Assembly (NCBI RefSeq): GCF_024213195.1
Contig: NZ_JANAVF010000001.1
Span: forward strand, 620,001 to 684,000
Direction of reading: 5' to 3'
Length of the DNA: 64,000 nt
Source: Streptomyces sp. TBY4
GTDB taxonomy: Bacteria; Actinomycetota; Actinomycetes; Streptomycetales; Streptomycetaceae
Shown here: positions 8,226 through 16,359 of the stretch, one piece after another
Position numbering within the stretch: the stretch's first letter is position 1
Layout of the letters: every line of letters begins with the position of its first letter
Notes under the pieces: generated by a model
The model's database searches: none
What the model was told of the DNA's origin: nothing
What the model saw: only the letters and a program-made list of their open reading frames with translations
Position numbers and translations under genes: made by a program

Positions 8226-9575
8226 TCAGCACAGGTAGTGGAGCCCCGGGTGCTCCGCCGCGTACCCGGCCAGCAGCCTCCGGGCCACCCCGACCGAGTC
8301 CACCAGCGGATGCAGCGCGAAGGCCTTGACCGCGTCCGCCCGCGATCCGCTCGCCGCCGCGGCGAGGACCGCCCGCTCGGCGGCCTTGACCGAGGTCACC
8401 AGGCCCACCGCGTGCAGGGGCAGCGGATCGACGGCGACCGGGTGGGCCCCGTTGGCGTCGACCAGGCAGGGCACCTCGATGACGGCCTCGGCGTCGAGCA
8501 CGGACAGGGTCCCGCGGTTCCGGACGTTCAGGATGAGGGTGGCGCGCTCGTCCCGGGCGATGGCGCGCATCAGGGCGAGGGCCACCTTCTCGTACCCGCC
8601 GGACTCCAGGTCGCTCGCCTCGCGCTCGCCGACCCCCGCGACCTCGCGGTTCTCGGCCATGTACGTGGCTTCGCGCTCGGCCCTGGTGCGGTCCCAGGCG
8701 GCCAGCGCCTCCCCGGGGGCCCGATCCGGGCGTCCGGCCTCGGCGTAGAAGCCCCGCTGCTGGTCGCGCAGGAACGCGCCGCGCGTCTGCTCGGCCTCCT
8801 GGTAGGCCCGTACCGTGTCACGGTTGAAGTAGTAGTAGTGCAGGTACTCGTTGGGGATCGCGCCGAGCGAGCGCAGCCACTCGGCCCCGAACAGCCGGCC
8901 CTCCTCGAAGGACTCCAGTGCCCCCGGATCGGCCAGCAGCCGCGGCAGTTCGTCACGGCCACCGATCCGCAGCCCGCGCACCCAGCCCAGGTGGTTGAGG
9001 CCGACGTAGTCGATCCAGGCCTCCTCGGGCCGGGCCCCGAGCAGCCGGGCGATCCGCCGTCCGAGTCCGACCGGGGAATCGCAGATGCCGATGACCCGGT
9101 CCCCGAGCTCCTCGGCCATGGCTTCGGTCACCACCCCGGCCGGATTGGTGAAGTTGATCACCCACGCCCCGGGGGCGGTACGGGCCACCCTGCGCGCGAT
9201 CTCGCGGGCCACCGGCACCGTCCGCAGGCCGTACGCGATCCCGCCCGCGCCCACCGTCTCCTGGCCCAGCACGCCTTCGGCCAGGGCGATCCGCTCGTCG
9301 GCGGCCCGGCCCTCCAGCCCTCCGACGCGAATGGCCGAAAACACGAAGTCGGCTCCGCGCAGGGCCTCGTCGAGATCGGTGGTGGCCGTGACGGCCGGGG
9401 CGTCCGCGATTCCGGCGGCCTGGTCCGCGAGCACCCGCGCCATGGCACGGAGCCGGCCGGGGTCCTCGTCGAACAGGGTCACGTGCGACACCCGCCCCTC
9501 GGCGTGGTCGCCGAGCAGGGCTCCGTAGACGAGCGGTACCCGGAATCCGCCCCCGCCGAGGATCGTCAGCCGCAC
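8226..9575 (-). CDS. Family 4 glycosidase (6-phospho-beta-glucosidase type)
   Basis: A 449-residue GH4 enzyme. This family cleaves phosphorylated disaccharides by an NAD+- and Mn2+-dependent oxidation/elimination mechanism. The Rossmann start LTILGGGGFRVP, the NFTNPAG loop, the metal-site Cys in GICDSPVG and the metal-site His in GLNHLGWVRG are all present, so it should be active. The start is GTG 9575, with AAAGGCGG upstream. No PTS transporter or sugar regulator is adjacent, so the phospho-sugar must come from a system elsewhere. The length is normal for the family. Confidence 0.9.
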   Translation of the reverse strand: MRLTILGGGGFRVPLVYGALLGDHAEGRVSHVTLFDEDPGRLRAMARVLADQAAGIADAPAVTATTDLDEALRGADFVFSAIRVGGLEGRAADERIALAEGVLGQETVGAGGIAYGLRTVPVAREIARRVARTAPGAWVINFTNPAGVVTEAMAEELGDRVIGICDSPVGLGRRIARLLGARPEEAWIDYVGLNHLGWVRGLRIGGRDELPRLLADPGALESFEEGRLFGAEWLRSLGAIPNEYLHYYYFNRDTVRAYQEAEQTRGAFLRDQQRGFYAEAGRPDRAPGEALAAWDRTRAEREATYMAENREVAGVGEREASDLESGGYEKVALALMRAIARDERATLILNVRNRGTLSVLDAEAVIEVPCLVDANGAHPVAVDPLPLHAVGLVTSVKAAERAVLAAAASGSRADAVKAFALHPLVDSVGVARRLLAGYAAEHPGLHYLC

Positions 9576-9639
9576 GCCCTTGCCGCCTTTCGCAGTGCTC
9601 CCGTACCAGGGTGTCGCGGCACCAGTCTCCCCCGCCGGA

Positions 9640-10629
9640 TCACTCCACCGGCGACGGCACGGCCCTCAGCCTCGGCTGCTGGTACTGCTGCGCGCCCGGA
9701 CCGCCCGGCAGCGGACCCGTGGGCAGGCCCTGCGGCGCGGAGAGGACCAGGGTCATCCGGGTCAGTCCCATGCCGTCGAGCATGGGGCCGGATTCCGCCA
9801 CCATCCGGCAGCGCACCAGGCCCCAGCCCGGGTCCGGGTGGCGCACGGTGCGCACGGCGCCGTCCTGTTCGGCGGCCTCCGCCCCGTGGGTCGTCAGCCA
9901 GTGCGGCACCCCGTACCGGTAGGCGGCTTCCATGAACGGGTCACGGGCCACCTCCTGACGGATGCTGCGCAGCCCCTCGTCGTCGGGGGCGGCGGCCAGC
10001 GCGGTCGCGAACCGGGCCAGCAGCGGTACGCACCAGGCCGGTTCGTGGTCCTCCAGCACGGCCGCGGCGTCCGGGTGGAACAGCACGAAGCGCAGGAAGT
10101 TGTCGTCCGGCAGGGCGGTCGGATGCGGGCGCACCGACTGGAAGAGCCGGTCGAACGCCGAGTTGGTCAGGGCCACGTCCCAGCGGTGGTCCACGAGGAA
10201 ACTGGGGTAGGGCACGGCCTCCATGAGGGCCGCGTAGTCGCACAGGTAGTCGCGCTGGGCCGGATCGTCGGGCAGCCGGCTGTCCTCGGCCGCGCGCCAG
10301 GTGGGGGGCGGGTCGCGGTCGACCATGATGCGGAAGAGCCAGAAGCACTGGCGCTCGCTCATTTCCAGGGCCTCGGCCAGGGCGAGCAGCTTGCGGTCCG
10401 TCCACTCCTTGACCAGGCCGCGCTCCCAGTTCCCGTACGCGCGCACGCTGATGCGCAGACGCGCCGCCAGGTCTTCCTGGCTCAGCCCCAGTTCCTCCCG
10501 GCGCTGGCGCAAAATCTCCTTGCGTCGCTCCGACCGCACGGCGCCGCGTGCGGACTCCTCGCCCGCCAGGCGCTCCCCACCGATGTGGGCGAGGCCATCG
10601 GACGGGCCCACCGCTGCGAGATGTGGCAC
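9640..10629 (-). CDS. XRE-family regulator with MmyB-like ligand-binding domain
   Basis: A 329-residue cytoplasmic regulator. The HTH is at about residues 48-90 (GLSQEDLAARLRISVRAYGN is the core), followed by the MmyB-type domain (VDHRWDVALTNSAFDRLF and RFVLFHPDAAAVLEDHE), a PAS-like fold proposed to bind a fatty-acid-like ligand. An in-frame ATG at 10665 would extend it by 12 residues. I prefer GTG 10629 because AAGAGGGGG lies six bases before it and the ATG has no ribosome-binding site. It is divergent from the HTH/metallopeptidase/membrane trio and may control it. The C-terminus is Pro/Gln-rich. Confidence 0.85.
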   Translation of the reverse strand: MPHLAAVGPSDGLAHIGGERLAGEESARGAVRSERRKEILRQRREELGLSQEDLAARLRISVRAYGNWERGLVKEWTDRKLLALAEALEMSERQCFWLFRIMVDRDPPPTWRAAEDSRLPDDPAQRDYLCDYAALMEAVPYPSFLVDHRWDVALTNSAFDRLFQSVRPHPTALPDDNFLRFVLFHPDAAAVLEDHEPAWCVPLLARFATALAAAPDDEGLRSIRQEVARDPFMEAAYRYGVPHWLTTHGAEAAEQDGAVRTVRHPDPGWGLVRCRMVAESGPMLDGMGLTRMTLVLSAPQGLPTGPLPGGPGAQQYQQPRLRAVPSPVE

Positions 10630-10745
10630 CGAGAGCCCCCTCTTCCTTACGGTCTGGATCTTCATTTCTGTGTGGCGATCCTGCTACCGACTTCATTCGA
10701 GTGTCAACTATTGTGGCAATTCCAGCCTCCAGGCAGCTCGATCCC

Positions 10746-10759
10746 GCCACAGATGTGGC
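10746..10759. promoter_or_regulatory. Perfect palindrome GCCACA-GA-TGTGGC, putative operator
   Basis: This 14-base inverted repeat lies between the divergent MmyB-type and HTH regulator genes, 92 bases before the second. An 11-base copy of its right half, AGATGTGGCAC, also lies around 10619-10629 at the MmyB start, and another TGTGGCA half lies near 10714. The repetition suggests a regulator binding site. No factor can be assigned from sequence alone. Confidence 0.45.
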
Positions 10760-10850
10760 ACGTTCTAGCCGTACGGACCGAGACCGGATAGATTCCAGAA
10801 GCCGACCACGTGCCCGTACCCCGACCTCGCGCGATCTAGGAGAACCACTG

Positions 10851-11519
10851 GTGACAGACGGCTTCCCGGCTCCCGTCGCGGTGGCCAACACGCTCCTGGC
10901 AGCCACCGTCACGCGGGTCGCAGAACTCGCCGGCAAGCTGGGCCGCGACCTGAACCAGGTCTTCGACCTGCGCCGCCTCTCCGAGGCCTCGGGTGTCCCC
11001 GCCGACGTGGTCCGGAGCCTGCTGGACGGCCGGCCCGCCGGCGAGCCCGATCTCCAGACCCGGTTCCTCCAGCGCCTCGACCTCCTGCGCCGCACCCGCG
11101 TCAAGCCCAACGGCCGCCGCTACACGCAGCAGGAGATCGCCGACGGCGCCGCCATGTCGCGCCAGCAGGCGGGAGCCCTGATCAACGGCGACCGGCGGCC
11201 GACCATGGAACACTGTGACGCGATCCAGCGCTTCTTCGGGGTGCACGCCGGTTTCCTGACCGCCCATGACGCGGACGCGCTGACGGACGCCCTCCAGCGC
11301 ACCGAACAACAGCTGCTCCAGGACTTCGCGGGCCGCGCCCGGGAAACCGCACCCGCTCCGGCCGCTTCGGCGGGCGATCCGCTGGCAAGACTTCTCCAGA
11401 ACCACGGCGTCCGGGGCATCGCCTGGAGAGCCGCCCAACTGCCCAGCGACAAGCACCGGGACAAGGTGACCGAATGGCTGGACATGCTCCTCGAAAGCGT
11501 CAAACCGAACGAATCCTGA
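10851..11519 (+). CDS. Helix-turn-helix (XRE-like) transcriptional regulator
   Basis: A 222-residue protein with a predicted HTH in the middle: YTQQEIADGAAMSRQQAGAL, followed by NGDRRPTMEHCDAIQRFFGV. The rest is helical, with no known ligand domain. GTG 10851 follows CTAGGAGA at good spacing. It heads a three-gene unit with a metallopeptidase 64 bases downstream and a membrane protein. In Streptomyces this regulator/ImmA-like/MAB_1171c-type trio recurs. By analogy with ImmR/ImmA it may be a repressor inactivated by the neighbouring protease, but that is inference. Confidence 0.75.
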   Translation: MTDGFPAPVAVANTLLAATVTRVAELAGKLGRDLNQVFDLRRLSEASGVPADVVRSLLDGRPAGEPDLQTRFLQRLDLLRRTRVKPNGRRYTQQEIADGAAMSRQQAGALINGDRRPTMEHCDAIQRFFGVHAGFLTAHDADALTDALQRTEQQLLQDFAGRARETAPAPAASAGDPLARLLQNHGVRGIAWRAAQLPSDKHRDKVTEWLDMLLESVKPNES

Positions 11520-11583
11520 CCCAGTCGAAAGTCTGGGTCTGATCCTTGAGTCCTGATCCGGATCCGCGCCGACGGGGAGAACG

Positions 11584-12141
11584 GTGAGCATAGGCAGAGA
11601 GCAGCGGCGGTTGTGCGGGGAGCTGGTGGCGGGCATCAGCCTCACCGCGCCCGTGGAACCCGTGGACCTCTACGCCGCCCTCTGCGAGGGCATGAGCAAG
11701 CACCGCGGCCGCCGGGTGGATTTCCGGATGGCCTCGTTCCCCCCGGGAACGGCCAGCGGTCTGTGGCTCGACATGGCGGACCGCGATCTGGTGGTCATCG
11801 AGGAACGCACCGCACCCGACCACCAACTGGTGATCCTCGGGCACGAGCTGTGGCACATGAAGGCCGGCCACTGCAGCCACCACGTCGACGGCGCCGCCGT
11901 CGCCGCCCGGCTGCTGTCGGACGAGGCCGACATCGGCGAGACCGTACGACGCGTCGCCGCGCGCACGCGCGCCGACGTGCAGGAGGAGACCGAAGCGGAA
12001 ACCTTCGGGCTGCTCCTGGGCAGCCGCTGCCGGACCTGGCTGGCCGGATCCGGCAGCCACCGGGCACCGGCACAGCGGGACCAACTGGCCGGCCGCATCG
12101 AGGCCGCGCTCGGATACCGGGGGCACAGGAACGACCATTGA
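11584..12141 (+). CDS. ImmA/IrrE-like zinc metallopeptidase (toxin-like)
   Basis: A 185-residue protein with the zinc motif HELWH at residues 87-91 and a later Glu in the EETEAETFG helix (about 139), the arrangement of ImmA/IrrE peptidases that cleave or release partner repressors. There is no signal peptide or membrane segment, so it should be cytoplasmic. GTG 11584 follows GGGGAGA. Its stop overlaps the start of the next gene (ATTGA), so peptidase and membrane protein are translationally coupled. The most likely target is the HTH regulator just upstream. Similar proteins are sometimes labelled toxin components, without proof. Confidence 0.75.
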   Translation: MSIGREQRRLCGELVAGISLTAPVEPVDLYAALCEGMSKHRGRRVDFRMASFPPGTASGLWLDMADRDLVVIEERTAPDHQLVILGHELWHMKAGHCSHHVDGAAVAARLLSDEADIGETVRRVAARTRADVQEETEAETFGLLLGSRCRTWLAGSGSHRAPAQRDQLAGRIEAALGYRGHRNDH

Positions 12142-13316
12142 AAGGCCAGGACTACTACACACCGGCAGCCGCCATGGCGATCGCACTCGCCTTCAAACTG
12201 CCGACCCTCCGCAAGAACTGGCGCGATCCGCTCCTGCGGTCGGTCTGCGCCCTGCTCACTCTGGCGAGTGCCGTCTTCACCTTCGCCGCCCCGCCCACGA
12301 TCGCGGCGGTCAACCGCTGGACCGGCATACCCAACTTCTCCGCCCCGTTCGTCTACTGCCTGATCACCGCCTTCAGCGCCGCCTGCCTCGTGCTCATCGT
12401 CAACTGGCGCGGCGGCCCGCCGGAGGAGACCCGGCGCGTCTCGCGCGCCTGGATCCTCGGCTACTCCGTGGTGATCGTGGTGCTGATGGTGCTGTTCACG
12501 CTCGGGGACGCCCCGGTCGAGCGGCTGCGGGACTTCGACACCTACTACGCCAACACCCCCTTCATCCGGGAGATGATCGCCCTCTACCTGGTGGCCCACA
12601 ACGTGGCCGCCATCGTGATGGTCGCGATGTGCTGGCGCTGGTCCCTGCAGGTGCGCGGCTGGCTCCGCGTCGGCCTCGTGATCATCGTCATCGGGTACGT
12701 CTTCAACCTCTGCTACGACGCCACCAAGATGACCGCCGTCGTCGCCCGCTGGACCGGACACGACCTGGACTGGCTCAGCACCTCGGTGGCTCCTCCCGTC
12801 GCCTCCATCGGCGCCAACGTCAGCGCCATCGGCTTCGTCCTCCCCCTGGTGTTCCAGCGGCTGTCCGACGCCTGGCAGTACTGGTCCACGTACCGGCAGC
12901 TGGGCACGCTCTGGCGCGAGGTGCGCACCTGCGGACCCAAGGGTGCCCCCAGCGTCAGGATGGCCTGGTGGTCCCCGGTGGAGCTGCGGATGATCCAGCG
13001 CGAGTCGGACATCCACGACGGCTTCCTGCACCTCGGCCCGTACTTCGACCAGTCCCACCGGGACGACGCCCTCGCGCGGGCCTTCGCCGCCGGCGCCGAC
13101 GAGGAGACCGCGCGGGCCGTGGCCGACGCGGCCATGGTCGCGGCCGCCGTGCGCGCCCGGGCCGCCGACCCCGAGGGGCGGGTCATCGGGGCCAGCGACG
13201 AGGGCGCCCCACCGCCCGCCGAAGGCCCCCGCGACCTCGTGCGGATCTCGCACGCGCTGCGCAACTCCCGGGTGGTGGCCGAATGCCGGCGGCAGTCCTC
13301 CCTGTCGGGACGCTGA
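12138..13316 (+). CDS. MAB_1171c-type putative transporter / seven-helix membrane protein
   Basis: A 392-residue integral membrane protein starting at a TTG that overlaps the previous stop by 4 bases; CAGGAA lies at ribosome-binding distance. Seven hydrophobic segments can be picked out at roughly residues 8-22, 35-55, 65-88, 100-120, 145-165, 175-200 and 225-248. A cytoplasmic C-terminal region of about 140 residues follows, with LWREVRTCGPKGAPSVRM and RMIQRESDIHDGF, typical of the MAB_1171c family. Function is unknown; transport is only a family label. Context suggests it is the membrane part of a signalling or immunity-type module with the HTH protein and peptidase. Confidence 0.75.
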   Translation: MKGQDYYTPAAAMAIALAFKLPTLRKNWRDPLLRSVCALLTLASAVFTFAAPPTIAAVNRWTGIPNFSAPFVYCLITAFSAACLVLIVNWRGGPPEETRRVSRAWILGYSVVIVVLMVLFTLGDAPVERLRDFDTYYANTPFIREMIALYLVAHNVAAIVMVAMCWRWSLQVRGWLRVGLVIIVIGYVFNLCYDATKMTAVVARWTGHDLDWLSTSVAPPVASIGANVSAIGFVLPLVFQRLSDAWQYWSTYRQLGTLWREVRTCGPKGAPSVRMAWWSPVELRMIQRESDIHDGFLHLGPYFDQSHRDDALARAFAAGADEETARAVADAAMVAAAVRARAADPEGRVIGASDEGAPPPAEGPRDLVRISHALRNSRVVAECRRQSSLSGR

Positions 13317-13338
13317 GCACCGGCCTCCACACCGGTTG

Positions 13339-14115
13339 TCAGCTCCCGGCGGCCAGGGACAGGGACGGGAACAGGTCCTGGAACGGCGCCGCCGAGTCGA
13401 GGCCGTCCCGGCCGAAGGGCGCGTCGAAGCTCCACACCATGAACAGCAGGAACACGATCAGCGCGCTGAACAGCCCCGCGAGCAGCAGCTCCCGGCCCGA
13501 ACGCCGGATCTGCAGGGTGAAGATCAGGCCGACGGTGACCAACCCGCCCGCGACCAGCCCCAGCCAGACCACGCCCGGCAGCGTGGACTCGTCGGTCTGC
13601 GTCCGCTCGTGGCGGGCGTCGTCGGCGGCCGCGATGTGGTCCAGGAGCGGCTGGTAGGCCTGTGCCTGCAGCTCGTTGGCCGGAGCCTGGTGGGTGACAC
13701 CGCTGCGCAGCTTGCCGAGCAGTTCGCCGCCCTCCGGTGACACCGGGGCCCCGGAGGTCAGCCGCGGCCAGTCCACGCTGACGGTGTGGGACACGTACGC
13801 GTCGACCTCGCCGCGGATCCGGTCGCGCACGGCGGCCGGGTAGACGTCGGCCCGCTGCGTGACCTCGTACAGGGACTGGGCCTCGCGGCGCACGCTGTCC
13901 TCGGCGGCGCCACGGGCCTCCCAGACGCCCGCGATGGCCAGGCCGAGCACGATCGCGTAGACCACGCCGACCATCATCACCATGTACTCGAGGACGTCGG
14001 GGGTTTCACTGGTGTCCTCGTCGGCCGCGACCCGGCGGTGCCGGATCGCGGTGAAGGCGAGGACGAGGGCGCAGACGAGCGCCATGGCGATGGCCAGGAC
14101 CAGCCATTCGGACAC
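13339..14115 (-). CDS. DUF4239 (bestrophin-like) membrane protein
   Basis: A 258-residue membrane protein of the DUF4239 family. Helices are near residues 3-22, 44-64, 183-203 and 213-230, with a soluble helical loop between the second and third. Family signs are EYMVMMVGVVYAIVLGLAI and WEARGAAEDSVRREAQSL. The function is unknown, although the fold resembles bestrophin anion channels. GTG 14115 was chosen from an upstream GGAG. It probably forms a two-gene unit with the Pro/Ala-rich protein 48 bases upstream, and it converges on the MAB_1171c-type gene. Confidence 0.8.
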   Translation of the reverse strand: MSEWLVLAIAMALVCALVLAFTAIRHRRVAADEDTSETPDVLEYMVMMVGVVYAIVLGLAIAGVWEARGAAEDSVRREAQSLYEVTQRADVYPAAVRDRIRGEVDAYVSHTVSVDWPRLTSGAPVSPEGGELLGKLRSGVTHQAPANELQAQAYQPLLDHIAAADDARHERTQTDESTLPGVVWLGLVAGGLVTVGLIFTLQIRRSGRELLLAGLFSALIVFLLFMVWSFDAPFGRDGLDSAAPFQDLFPSLSLAAGS

Positions 14116-14163
14116 GAGGGTTCTCCGTAGGTCGGGATGAGCGGACTGAAGGTGCGGGCGCGG

Positions 14164-14748
14164 CTAGCCGCGGCTCCGGGAACGGGGCCGCAGCGCGACG
14201 GCCGCGAGCACCGCCGGGGTCGTGACGACGACCATGAGCATCAGGGTGGACATGCCGTCCGGGCCGCGCCGCGCCAGGGCCGCGGAGTGGTACGGGCGCA
14301 CGTGGAAGCGCCCCGCCGCCCCCGCCCCCGCTGCGCCCCGGTCCGGAGCCGCCGCTCCGCCCGGCGGTGCCTGCACGGCATCGGCCCCCTCCACCGCGGC
14401 CGCCCGCGGCTGCGCCGCCCCGGGCCTTGCCTGCGCCGTCGGCCGGGGGGCCGCCCCCGGCACCGGGGCGGGCCCGAGCGGCCCGGCCCCCGGGTGGCGC
14501 ACCGTCGGCCCGGCCGCGCCGGGCAGGACCACCCGGGCCGTCGGCGGCACGTCCGGCACCGGAGCCGGGGCAGGGGCCGGGGGCCGCACCACGGGGGGCA
14601 GCACAGGCCGCGCCCGCGTCCCGGCCGGAACGCACAGGTCGACCCGGGCGCCGCGCCCGTGGCCGTCCCCGGCGACCGCCACATGGCCGTGCAGCGGGCA
14701 GAGCGCGGCCACCAGGCCGGCCCCGGCGAAGTACTGCCAAGCGGTCAC
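14164..14748 (-). CDS. Hypothetical Pro/Ala-rich protein with two hydrophobic ends
   Basis: A 194-residue protein not recognised as any family. It has a hydrophobic N-terminus (WQYFAGAGLVAALCPLHGHV), a long Pro/Ala/Arg-rich low-complexity middle and a C-terminal membrane helix (STLMLMVVVTTPAVLAAVAL) followed by an Arg-rich tail, so it could be anchored with an extended extracytoplasmic linker. GTG 14748 has GGGAG eight bases before it. It lies directly upstream of the DUF4239 gene on the same strand. Several overlapping antisense frames are also open here because of the extreme GC, so coding status is likely but not certain. Confidence 0.55.
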   Translation of the reverse strand: MTAWQYFAGAGLVAALCPLHGHVAVAGDGHGRGARVDLCVPAGTRARPVLPPVVRPPAPAPAPVPDVPPTARVVLPGAAGPTVRHPGAGPLGPAPVPGAAPRPTAQARPGAAQPRAAAVEGADAVQAPPGGAAAPDRGAAGAGAAGRFHVRPYHSAALARRGPDGMSTLMLMVVVTTPAVLAAVALRPRSRSRG

Positions 14749-14955
14749 CGCGCGTCTCCCGGTTCAGCGGCAGGGATGAGGGTCACGTCTGAAGAAACGA
14801 TCACGGCGGTGCTTCGATACGCGGCGGACAGGTCAAGATGCGTTCACCCGCCCGGCCCACTCCGCCACGGCACGGCCCGCTCCCCCGGCCGATGATCGGA
14901 AGAACCCGATCCCGCAGCTCAGCGGGGTCGCCCCGGGGAGCAGGGACGGTGGCAG

Positions 14956-16359
14956 GTGGACGCGGACGGCTCGCAGACCCTCGAAGCACAGGTCGACGCC
15001 CTGATGGACGGCCTGCGGGCCGACCTGGAGAGGCTCTCCTCGATCCCCTCGGTCGCCTTCCCCGGGTACCCGCCGGAACCGGTCCTGGAGGCGCACGACC
15101 TGGTCGTCTCCCTGCTGCGGGAGGCGGGCGTCCCCACCATCGAGCGGATCGACCTCCCGGACACCGCCCCGGTCGTCTACGGCGTGATCCCGCCCCCTCA
15201 CCCGGACGCCCCGACCGTCCTGCTCTACGGGCACTACGACGTGCAGCCCGCCGGCAATCCGACCCTGTGGCTCTCCCCTCCCTTCGAGCCGACCCCCGTA
15301 CCCGGTGTCCCCGGCGCCCTGCGGGCCCGCGGGATCGCCGACGACAAGTCGAACGTGATCGCGCACCTGGGCATGCTCCGGGTCTACGGCGGCCGCCCGC
15401 CCGTCGGGATCAAGATCGTGATCGAGGGCCAGGAGGAGTACGGCAGCCCCTTCGACGACTACCCGCCCACCGATCCGGACCGGTTCGCCTGCGACGCGAT
15501 GGTCATCGCCGACCTCGGCAACCTGCGGCCCGGCACCCCGACCCTGACCACCGGTCTGCGCGGGGCCTGCGAGGTCATGGTGGAGGTGCGCACCCTCGCG
15601 GAGGCGCGGCACAGCGGGGAGTTCGGCGGGGCCGCCCCCGACGCCCTGCTGGTCCTGCTGCGGGCGCTGGCGTCCCTGCACGACGAGCACGGGGACGTGG
15701 CGGTGCCCGGGCTGCGCCGCGATCCCTGGGAGGGGACGACCTACACCGAGGAGGAGTTCCGCGAGCTGGCCTCCGTACGGGACGGACTGCCGCTGATCGG
15801 GACCGGCTCGCTCGGCGAGCGGCTGTGGAGCGGGCCCGCCGTCACCGTCATCGGGCTGGACGCCCCGGACGTGGCGGGCGCCGCCTCCGCCGTGGTCCCG
15901 TACGCGCGGGCCAAGCTCAACCTGCGCTTCCATCCGCTCCAGGACCCCAAGGAGGCCCGGAGCGCGCTCGTGGAACACCTGCGCGCGCAGCGCCCCTTCG
16001 GGGTCCCGCTCACCGTCACCCCGGGCGACACCGGCCCCGGCTTCGAGGCGCGGACGGGCGGGCCGGCGTACCGGGCGGCGCTGACCGCGCTGAAGGAGGC
16101 CTGGGGCACGGAGGCCTCGTACGTGGCCACGGGCGGCTCGATCCCGCTGGTGAACGGCCTCGCGAGGGCGGCTCCGGGGGCGGAGGTGCTGTTGTTCGGC
16201 GCGCAGGACAGCATGTGCAATCTGCACGCGCCGAACGAGCGGGTGCTGCTGTCGGAGGTGCGCAACACGGTGGTGGCGATGGCCGCCTTCGTCCGGGAGT
16301 ACGCGGCGGACTTCCGCGCGACGCCGCCGGCTCCGGCGTCCCCGGGAGGCGAGCGGTGA
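14956..16359 (+). CDS. M20/M28-type dipeptidase (zinc metallopeptidase)
   Basis: A 467-residue member of the M20 family (dipeptidases and amino-acid deacylases with two Zn2+). Metal and catalytic motifs are GHYDVQPAG (His ligand and the Asp that assists), RGIADDKSN (bridging Asp) and IVIEGQEEYGS (catalytic Glu and Glu ligand), all before residue 165. The lid domain and final His-containing segment MCNLHAPNE near residue 420 are intact. No signal peptide, so cytoplasmic. It overlaps the next gene, a carrier, by 4 bases (GTGA), which suggests that imported dipeptides or acylated amino acids are the substrates. Confidence 0.88.
   Translation: MDADGSQTLEAQVDALMDGLRADLERLSSIPSVAFPGYPPEPVLEAHDLVVSLLREAGVPTIERIDLPDTAPVVYGVIPPPHPDAPTVLLYGHYDVQPAGNPTLWLSPPFEPTPVPGVPGALRARGIADDKSNVIAHLGMLRVYGGRPPVGIKIVIEGQEEYGSPFDDYPPTDPDRFACDAMVIADLGNLRPGTPTLTTGLRGACEVMVEVRTLAEARHSGEFGGAAPDALLVLLRALASLHDEHGDVAVPGLRRDPWEGTTYTEEEFRELASVRDGLPLIGTGSLGERLWSGPAVTVIGLDAPDVAGAASAVVPYARAKLNLRFHPLQDPKEARSALVEHLRAQRPFGVPLTVTPGDTGPGFEARTGGPAYRAALTALKEAWGTEASYVATGGSIPLVNGLARAAPGAEVLLFGAQDSMCNLHAPNERVLLSEVRNTVVAMAAFVREYAADFRATPPAPASPGGER

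Noticed and set aside
11584..12141. Prophage repressor/protease pair
   Set aside because: The ImmA-like peptidase recalls mobile elements, but no integrase, att site or phage gene lies nearby and base composition does not change.
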